The notes beneath the pieces are model-generated. The model had not been told where the DNA came from. It did no database searches and saw only the letters and a list, made by a program, of their open reading frames with translations. Of a DNA stretch of 64,000 nucleotides, positions 55,917 through 64,000 are shown in pieces. Made by a program: the position numbers and the translations under genes. This DNA comes from Lytechinus pictus. Taxonomy: Eukaryota; Echinodermata; Echinoidea; Temnopleuroida; Toxopneustidae. The first letter of the stretch is position 1; every line of letters starts with the position of its first letter. The stretch lies in the NCBI RefSeq assembly GCF_037042905.1, contig NC_087252.1:25592994-25656993 (forward strand). Reading direction: 5' to 3'.

Positions 55917-57345
55917 ATTAAGAGTGAAGGGGGAAAGCGAGGATACATAACAACCTTCTCCGGAACTGACAAACTCCCCTGGAAGCCAGTACTCTGCTAC
56001 AGAGGTAATTTTTTTCAGAGGACAATGACCTCAGAATATTGAGAGTATTGGTACCTAGCATAATTGGTTCAAAAAAACAAGGCTATCGTATAGAAATGAT
56101 AGGCCTTCAGTTTTTTTTTTTTTTTTTTAAATCATTTGGGTAAAGATCGCAGATCTCAGCATCTGAATGCTGAGAAAAGTGAAAGGACAACTACCTCAAA
56201 ATATAAATTTTTCATATTACCCAGTGATGCCGAGTACCACTAGTTTTACATTTTAAGGATAATTATCTTTAGAGGTCCTCAAATGACAGCCATTTTGAAT
56301 TTATGGGCATGTTTGGATTTTACTGGACTTAAAGTATATCATCTTGAAAACTTCATGAAAATGCATTGTGATGAAATAAATTGTATTGCAATATTTTTCA
56401 TTGTCAATATTTTAAAACCTATAGCTCATTGACCTTTAATTTTTCTAGACAGTTTCAGAGGTCAGAACTTGCAATTCACAAATTTTCTTAAGAATATCAG
56501 CATCGATACCTTGAAAGTCAATAAAACATATTTTATTTTGCATTTAAACCATTTTAATGAACTAATGATGCAAAACATCAATTGTCTGATATTTCAAGGT
56601 CATCGACCTATGGTCAGACCAATGTTTGTACTACTACAAAAGTAATCATTAAAAATTCTAACGATGGCCTCCATTTTTGATTTATGCAAATTAGATGTCT
56701 GTCCACTACATGGATTTTTCTGGACTCTTAGTATGTCATTTTGCGGACTTCATGGAAATGCATTTTGCTGAAATAAATTGTATTGCAATTTTTACACGAG
56801 AAGACTGTTTATCATAAACTGCTGAAGTTAAGTATCAATATTCTAATATGTTAAGGTTATTGAACTTTGCCAGGGTAAAAGGTCAAAATTTATAATACAA
56901 AAAAAATCTTTTTAGAATAACAGGATACCTCAAAAGTCAATTTTAATAATGTTGTTTGCTTTATAACTATCATAATGTTTATCATGAACTAAAAATGCAA
57001 AAACATAATTAATTTTCCGATATTTTGAGGTCTGTGACCTTAAGATCTTGACCTCTAGAGGTCAGAAGAGTTCAAATCTCATTTGAAATGAAGCCTATGG
57101 TAAGATATAACACTAGTGAAATTAAATGATTTTATCATAATTGTTAAAAGTGCTATGATCAGACCAGTGTTTGTACTACTATTAGTAATCATAAAAAATT
57201 ATCATGATGGCCGCCATTTTGAATTTATGCAAATAATACGTCGTTCCACTACATGGATTTTTCTGGACTCATTTTGGGGACTTATGGAAATGCATTGCGT
57301 TGAAAAAAAAACATTGTTGCGATTTGTTTGCAGTTGACCCCCCAA
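55917..57345 (-). repeat. Large foldback element, right arm
   Basis: Inverted, collinear counterpart of 45480-45892 plus 47646-48400, uninterrupted by the retrotransposon. TGACCTCTAGAGGTCA is conserved at 57049-57064. A C tract of about 16 bases ends the arm near 57360. Confidence 0.75.
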
Positions 57346-57496
57346 TCCCCCCCCCCCCCCCCAAATCAGTTACTTTTCCTCGACCATAAAGCCAACACGA
57401 TTTTTAAAAATTCGAATGAAATATGGTTGCGTTTCTTTTGATACACACTGTACAACATGATATAGCCAGGGGGCGTGACTTCGACAGCCCCCTGTT

Positions 57497-60400
57497 ACAC
57501 CCACAAATGTAATAATCGCCCACAAATGTAATAACACTTTACCCACAAATGTAATAACGCCTACAAATGTAATAACACTTTACCCACAAATGTAATGATT
57601 TCACCCACAAATGTAATAATGCACTTTACCCACAAATGTAATAATTTTTGATCGCCCACAAATGTGATAATGACTTTACCCACAAATGTAATAAATTCGA
57701 AGGGATTTTTTGCGAATCCGTTCTAAACTAAAATCCTATAGTAATGCGTTCATGTAGCACAAAAGTGCAAAGTCTTTTTTCCAGACCCGGTTAATAAAAC
57801 ATTATAGTACAAGTTCAAAGTCTTTTTCCAGACCCGGTTGTTTCAAAGCTATAATATACGTCCGAAGTCTTTTTTCCAGACCCGGTTGATAAAACATTAT
57901 AGTACAAGCCCAAAGTCTTTTTCCAGACCCAGTTGTTTCCAAATTATAATATACGTCCAAAGTCTTTTTTCCAGACCCGGTTAATTCAAAAATTGTAATG
58001 CATGTCCAAAGTCTTTTTTCAGACCCGGTTGTTTCAAAAATTGTAATATAAGTCCAAAGTCTTTTTTTCCAGACCTGGTTGTTTCAAAAATTATAATATA
58101 CGTCCAAAGTCTTTTTTCCAGACCCGGTTGATAAAACATTATAGTACAAGCCCAAAGTCTTTTTCCAGACCCGGTTGTTTCCAAATTATAATATACGTCC
58201 AAAGTCTTTTTTCCAGACCCGGTTAATTCAAAAATTGTAATGCATGTCCAAAGTCTTTTTTCAGACCCGGTTGTTTCAAAAATTGTAATATAAGTCCAAA
58301 TTCTCTTTTCCAGACCCGGTTGTTTAAAAAATTATAATATACGTCTAAAGTCTTTTTTCCAGACCTGGTTGATAAAACATTATAATATATTAAAGCCCAA
58401 AGTCTTTTTCCAGACCCGGTTGTTTCGAAATTATAATATATGTCCAAAGTCTTTTTTCCAGACCCTGTTAATTCAAAAATTATAATACAAGTCCAAAGTC
58501 TCTTTTCCAGACCCGGTTAATTCAAAAATTATAATATACGTCCAAAGTTTTTTTTCCAGACCCTGTTAATTCAAAAATTATAATACAAGTCCAAAGTCTT
58601 TTTTCCAGACCCGGTTGTTTAAAAAATTATTATATAAGTCCAAACTAAGATACAATAATGATATTCTATAGCGGAATAGAAATGAGAATCGAGCTTAGTC
58701 TTTTCTTCAGACCCAGTTAATTAAAACTGGTTGAAAAGTAACAAAGACCCCAACTCTCTTATTAATGTTAAATAACATGGAAATATAGCGTAGTCTTTCA
58801 TCCAGACCCAGATCTTTCAAATAACAAATGAATAACAATAATAATAAATTAGTAATAATAAAAAAAGCAAACAAATGCCCACGATCCTATTAATGTTGAA
58901 TAACATGGAAATATAGCGTAGTCTTTCCTCAAGACCCAGATTTTTCAAATAACAAATGAATAATAATAACAATAATAAATTAGTAATAAAAAAAGAAGCA
59001 AACAAAGACCCACGATCCTATTTATGTTGAATAACATGGAAATATAGCGCAGTCTTTCCTCCAGACCCAGATCTTTCAAATAAGAAATGATGAATAATAA
59101 TAATGAATTAGTAAATATAAAAAAAAAGAAACAAAGACCCACGATCCTCTTTATGTTGAAAAAACATGGAAATATAGTGTAGTCTTTCCTCCAGAAACAG
59201 TTATAAAAGTCATTTAAAACACAACAACAACAAAACAAAGACCCTGCAATCTTATCAACATTGAATAACATGGAAATATGGTGTATTCTTTCCTCCAGAC
59301 CCAATTATTTCAAAATAACCAAAGTCATTAAAAAAAATAACAGAATCTAAGGCCCAACTATCCTTCAGACAAAGAACCTTCAATAAATAAAAGTTTAGAT
59401 AGTTTTCTTTATTCAAGACCTTGTCATTTTCAAAAATAAGATAAATAAAATCCTCATAACTAAGACTCAATCATATTATTGTGCCTGTTCAACATGAATA
59501 AGATGATTGGGGGAGTATTTCATCAACATTTATGTCCGACAAGTTGTCAGATCTGACAACTGTCCTTGATGTTCATTGGCTAAGAAGCAGTGCTAGTAAA
59601 CTGGTCTGGTCAAATTAAGTATGCGTTATCACAAGGGTTTTATAGTTTGGAAGATGCTGGGGTCTAAGTTTTAAGATTAATGTTTCGCTTAATTTGTATT
59701 TTTAAGAGAACTGCGTGAGGGGTAAAGACAACACTCTAGGCCCAAGCATTTTAAGTGGGTTTAATTTTGAAGATTGGTCTTAGCTGTGATTTTTTTTTCA
59801 ATATTTGTTTATCTTTTAAATAACCGGGTCTAGACGAAAGACTAAGCATAATACTCGTGTTATTCCACAAGAATAAGAATGTGACAAAGTTTTTTGTTTT
59901 TAAGATTGTTTTAGTTTGGACTTATATTACAATTTTTGATATAACCGGGTCTGGAAAAAGACTTTGGACTTATATTAAAAATGTTTGAAACCGGGTCTGA
60001 AAAAAAGACTTTGGACACATCTTATAATTATTTAACAACCGGATCTGGAAAAAAGACTTTGCACTTTTGTGCTATATGAACGCATTGCTATAGGGTTTAG
60101 TTTTTAGTTTTAAGTAACCGGGTCTGGAGAAAAGACGCTTGATTCACAATTTACTTTTAGCGCATATACTCACAATATACGCCGTATAAGTTGAAACAAC
60201 AACAACGACATTAATTTCACCAGTTTTAATTAACTGGGTCTGGAGAAAAGACTAAGCTCGATTGTCATTTTTTTCCCACTGGAATATCATTATTGTATCT
60301 TAGTTTGGACATATATTATAGTTTTTTTTAATAACTGGGTCTGGAAAAAAGACTTTGGATTTATATTAAAATTTTTGAAACAACCGGGTCTGGAAAAAGG

Positions 60401-60730
60401 ACTTTGGATTTAATATTATAATTTTTGAAACAACTGGGTCTGGAAAAAAAGACTTTGGACTTATATTATTATTTTTGAAGCAACCGGGTCTGAACAAAAG
60501 ATTTTGGACATGCATTACAATTTTTGAATTAACCGGGTCTGGAAAAAAGACTTTGGACGTATATTATAATTTGGAAACAACTGGGTCTGGAAAAAGACTT
60601 TGGGTTTTAACTATAGGATTTAAGTTTAGAACGGATTCGCAAAAAATCCCTTCAAATTTATTACATTTGTGGGTAAAGTCATTATTACATTTGTGGGCGA
60701 TCAAAAATTATTACATTTGTGGGTAAAGTG
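57497..60730. mobile_element. TU-like foldback element built of tandem repeats
   Basis: The outer domain is 17-bp units ACCCACAAATGTAATAA at 57497-57690 and inverted at 60655-60725. A unique joint (CGAATCCGTTCTAAACT / inverse) lies at 57709-57730 and 60620-60643. The inner domain is about 20 units of 40-60 bp around AAGTCTTTTTTCCAGACCCG at 57765-58640, inverted at 59940-60605. Centre-proximal units of about 120 bp carry 'acatggaaatatagcgtagtc'. Open frames here are repeat translations. Confidence 0.85.
59508..59610. mobile_element. Partial MITE near the foldback centre
   Basis: GGGGGAGTATTTCATCAACA and 'gtccgacaagttgtcag' match the left part of the MITE at 24627-24830. The right end is not evident. 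Confidence 0.5.
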
Positions 60731-61435
60731 CAAATGTAATAATGCACTAAATGTAATATTTTTTGATCGCCCACAAATGTAATAAATTTGAAGGGATTTT
60801 GGTGAATCCGTTCTAAACTAAAATCCTATACTAATGCGTTCATATAGCACGAAAGTGCAAAGTCTTTTTTCCCGACCCAGTTAATTCAAAAATTATAATA
60901 TAAGTCCAAAGTCTTTTTTCCAGACCCAGATGTTTCAAAAATTATAGTATAAGTCCAGTCTTTTTTTCCAGACCCGATTATTTCAAAAATTACTATATAA
61001 GTCCAAACTAAGATACGATAATGCCATTCCAATGGAATAAAAATGAGAATCGAGCTTAGTCTATTCTTCAGACCCAGTTAATAAAAACCTCTTGTTGTTT
61101 TAACTCATACGGCACGTATTGTGAAGATATGCGCTAAGAGTAAATTGAGAGTCAGGGCCTTTGTTTTGATGTAGTTGTTGTGTTTTTAATGATTTTTTTA
61201 TAGATGGATTGGAGGAAAGACTATGCTATATTATTATTATTTATAATTTATTTGAAAAATCTGGGTCTAGATGAAAGACTATGCTATATTTTCATGTTAT
61301 TTAACATTAATAAGATAGTGGGCGTCTTTGTTACTTGTTGACTCTTTAAAAATGATTTGTAATTTTGAAATAAGTGGGTCTGGAGGGAAGACTACGCTAT
61401 ATTTACATGTTATTCAACATCAATAAGATTGTGGG
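60731..61435. mobile_element. Second, shorter TU-like foldback copy
   Basis: Repeats the outer unit (CCCACAAATGTAATAA), the joint (AATCCGTTCTAAACT) and a few inner units to about 61080, then their inverted form at 61200-61390 ('tgggtctggagggaagactac'). The right outer domain is missing. Directly abuts the first copy. Confidence 0.7.
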
Positions 61436-62239
61436 GCCTTTGTATTGTGGCGGCCCTCCGTCTTAGAACGGGTCCTGGATGCTGGGGGCCGGCTTGTCCA
61501 TTGCCTCTATCACCTTCATCTGTTGATGAATTACTAGCCATCCTTAAAGGCGGTTCTCCACTAGGGCGCAGACAAGACCAAGAAGGGTTGCGGATGCAAC
61601 TTTTGTCATTTCGGCATGCTGTCCGCAACCAAATTCCTTAAAAGATTATGCAAATGATCTTGTCCTAGGACACGACCAGGACTGTCCGCGTGCTGTCCTA
61701 GGACATTCATGGGACTGTCCTAGGACGGGATTATCTAAATAAATTCGTCGGCGTCACGAGTGGTAAATTCAAGGACTAGGACAATTAGGATAATTTTCGG
61801 ACAACCTGCGAATACTCCAAGAAAAATTATCGTTCATATTTTTTTTCAATGAATTTAGGGGTACTATTTGGGGTTGGGGTCTGTTTTTTTTTTAAGAAAC
61901 CTTGAATTTGCTTTTAAGTCCGAGTCAGGAGCAGGCGAGAATAAAGAAATTCGTCATGAAAGTATGCTATTTTCAAAAAAAAATTCGACTACAAAGACAA
62001 TATAGGATTTTCTTTTATTTCAAATCAAATTCCATCCATTGGGGAAATCCCAGGGGGACGCGTTCCCTCACTTTTTGGAAAGGGGGAGGGTGCACAATAT
62101 CAAATGCACCCCCCCCCCCACATACACACACACACTTTTTGGAACGAGTGCGCTACCATTGTTTGATTTGTCAAGTAACTATTCTCTTCGTGTATTCCAT
62201 AAATTTTTGAAAATTATCCCTTTCCAGGCTGGTCCGATT
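61436..62239. other. Intergenic, no gene recognised
   Basis: Repeated CCTAGGACA motifs occur at about 61660-61730 (palindromic TGTCCTAGGACA) and 'cactaggg' lies at 61560. A C9 and CACACA stretch is at 62107-62132. The frames 61410-61628 and 61429-61641 overlap on opposite strands and show no family. Confidence 0.4.
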
Positions 62240-62960
62240 GTGAATAGTATCAGCTCGCGCTCCGCCCTTGCATTTTGATTGGGGAGTTATGTATACCTAT
62301 ATCAATTGTAACAAATTATTTTAAATTCCTCTTTCATGACAGTTTATCATTTCTTTTCAGAATGGAATATCGACAAGTTTCATCTCGCGCTTAGGATAGT
62401 CATCATAGTCATATAAATACAAAAATATCCTTAAAATGTCCCGGTCGCAAGTCAAAATATATGTAATGATAAAAATATCAGCTTGTGCTTCGCACTCCCA
62501 TAATTTATTAAGCGCGATCCATATCCAATTCGTAATTGCGCTTAAATTCACTTTTTTTAGATCGAAAAATCAAATACTTTTAGCTTGCGCTCTCATTATT
62601 GATATCATGGTAAAAAAAATTGTAATTTGAATGTCCACATTCTATGTCTAAATCTAAACACACGCATGCATGTTTATTAAGATACGAATCTTGTTTCAGA
62701 AGATCAGACTTTAAAATTTTAATGTAGGAAGATTTTCTATTTATCCCATTATCCATCCTTTTCCTGATTTTCAAAACATTTAATGTTCGTTTTTAGGTGT
62801 CAATCTCAATTTCATTTCGGCTCTCGCTTCGCGCTCACATCAAGTGTATAGTCATACCCTATGATTTCAAAAAGCTCTTAGAATGTTCAGTATTTAGGGC
62901 GGAATGTAAAAAATGTTCAGCTAGCGCTTCGCGCTCGCATTATTTGATTGTTGAAATATG
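62240..62960. repeat. CpG-rich 'cgcttcgcg' dispersed repeat cluster
   Basis: Six diverged occurrences of a motif near 'agctcgcgcttcgcgctcgcatt' (about 62250, 62380, 62480, 62582, 62820 and 62920), spaced roughly 100-230 bp apart. The cores are palindromic and CpG-rich within AT-rich spacers. Confidence 0.6.
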
Positions 62961-63763
62961 TAGGCTAAAGGAAAGTGTGTTTGTCGGTGTATTATGTTGT
63001 ATTCACTATTCAAAAGGAAATTTTGTGTATCTTTATACATGACAATAATTTATCTCGAATCTTGATTTTTTTTTTCAACTAAATATAACTTTTAAAAGAC
63101 TGCATATATTCATGGAAATATCGGGGCTCTCTTTATAACATTACTTTCTAACAATTTTTCCACAAATTAATACATATATTACAAAAGAGGAAGAAAATCG
63201 GAAGCTAGGATGCAACAGGACCTTGCGTTTGACAGGCGCATGCGGATCGAGGGGCGAGGTGGTCTTGTTTCCCCTATAAAAATGTGTAAACAGAAGAAAT
63301 ATAAGATATGGTGGAAAAGAAAAATAAAGAGGGGGATGCCGTGCTGATGCGACTCTCCTCCCAAAGATATACAAACAGCACAAAAGGACGTAGGAATAAA
63401 CAAAGGAGATGAATGAAATGAGGTGAAGGAGAATCAAAGAGGAAAAAACAATTCGCCATAATTAACAGAAAATAATTGGCCGAGATTATGAATGGGTAAG
63501 ATTAAAAATATCAGTTTTAATTTTTGGACGAAATTATGCTCCAGTGTCTAATCGCCTGTGTCTCCTCTTGTACCAATTAAAATAGACCAGGAAATAAAAT
63601 GTAAATGGGCAATTCCAGGAGGCGGATGCGTTCGCTACGCCATATTGGCTGCGCAAAAAAGGGGGAAATAACGAAAGAAGAGGGGAAAAGAGGAATAAGA
63701 GTGAAGATATTGACAAAAGGGCAGAATTTCAGCGAGGTCATTTCGTAAAATGGAAAATACCCC
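62961..63763. other. Intergenic, no gene recognised
   Basis: Purine-rich on the plus strand around 63180-63460 and 63650-63720. The overlapping minus-strand frames there are low-complexity, rich in Ser, Phe and Leu, and carry no domain. Confidence 0.45.
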
Positions 63764-63767
63764 TTTT

Positions 63768-63956
63768 TCACTAGGGCCAGGACAGCGTCAGGACAACGCG
63801 CGGAATGTAATAATTGCAATCCGCGACCCTTCCGCAACCTGTCCGGACATTCCTGGTGTTTAGGAAATCAAAATTTGTCCGCATCCAAATTTTGGTCGAG
63901 ACCAAAATTTGGACGCGGATATTGAATTCCTGACACCTTCGGGACCCTGTCCTGGG
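63768..63956. mobile_element. Palindromic MITE
   Basis: CCAGGACAG at the left and CTGTCCTGG at the right are inverted ends. The centre is a palindrome (CCAAATTTTGGTC then GACCAAAATTTGG) extended by 'gtccgcat' and 'ggacgcgga'. No ORF. Confidence 0.65.
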
Positions 63957-64000
63957 GCCCATTTCATAAAGAGTTGCTATCATAGCAAGTTGCTATCATA
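63957..64000. mobile_element. Left end of a further MITE, cut by the window edge
   Basis: GGCCCATTTCATAAAGAGTT followed by 'gctatcatagcaa' resembles the starts of the other 'tttcat' MITEs in the window. The rest lies outside. Confidence 0.45.

Noticed and set aside
57981-59470. Repeat-rich proteins on the minus strand (TTGSGKRLW units)
   Set aside because: They arise from the 40-60 bp foldback repeats. The GSGK string only mimics a P-loop.
63141-63459. Small membrane protein on the minus strand
   Set aside because: Three overlapping frames of one pyrimidine-rich tract. Hydrophobicity follows from base composition.
61555-63775. CACTA termini (cactaggg at 61560 and 63769) of an EnSpm element
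   Set aside because: Both occur in the same orientation and show no matching inverted partner or target duplication.

Overview
The window looks like a stretch of a marine invertebrate deuterostome genome, most likely an echinoderm and plausibly a sea urchin. The clues are AT-rich sequence with spliceosomal introns, tRNA-derived SINEs, very dense foldback DNA elements and MITEs, an up-regulator-of-proliferation/very-large-inducible-GTPase (URGCP/VLIG) gene, a Tnp2-type transposase and a BEN-domain gene. The long inverted repeats built from short tandem units at 57.5-60.7 kb recall the TU elements described from Strongylocentrotus purpuratus. The species assignment is inference; no search was run.

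Three protein genes are well supported. (1) A single large exon at 1672-6405 (-) encodes a 1577-residue URGCP/VLIG-like GTPase whose C-terminus runs into a 16-bp minisatellite. (2) A two-exon gene at 19175-25120 (-) encodes a 904-residue EnSpm/CACTA (Tnp2-like) transposase; the exons join in phase 0 across a repeat-filled 3.2-kb intron. (3) A seven-exon gene at 25554-36321 (+) encodes a 335-residue BEN-domain protein; every splice junction keeps phase. Genes 2 and 3 diverge from a shared CpG-rich interval of 433 bp.

Layout. 1-9.3 kb: SINE, minisatellite, GTPase gene, palindromic tandem repeat, AT-rich tandem repeats, small MITEs. 9.8-14.3 kb: a diverged tandem segmental duplication with no convincing gene. 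14.9-19 kb: minisatellite and several MITEs. 19-36 kb: the divergent transposase/BEN pair, with introns full of nested MITEs and dispersed repeats. 35.5-42.9 kb: a TIR element in two copies that carries arrays of nuclear-receptor-like direct repeats, a tandem duplication that preserves an empty site, and a 1.3-kb cruciform-prone array. 43-57.4 kb: a nested graveyard of non-LTR retrotransposon halves, a large foldback element, a 6.7-kb Harbinger relic and a 1.8-kb Tc1/mariner-type foldback inside it. 57.5-61.4 kb: a foldback element made of tandem repeats. 61.4-64 kb: mostly unassigned sequence with CpG-rich short repeats and MITEs.

Apart from the divergent pair, the genes do not form an evident pathway. 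The dominant story is layered transposition, and in several cases a second copy in the same window preserves the empty site, so the order of events can be read directly.
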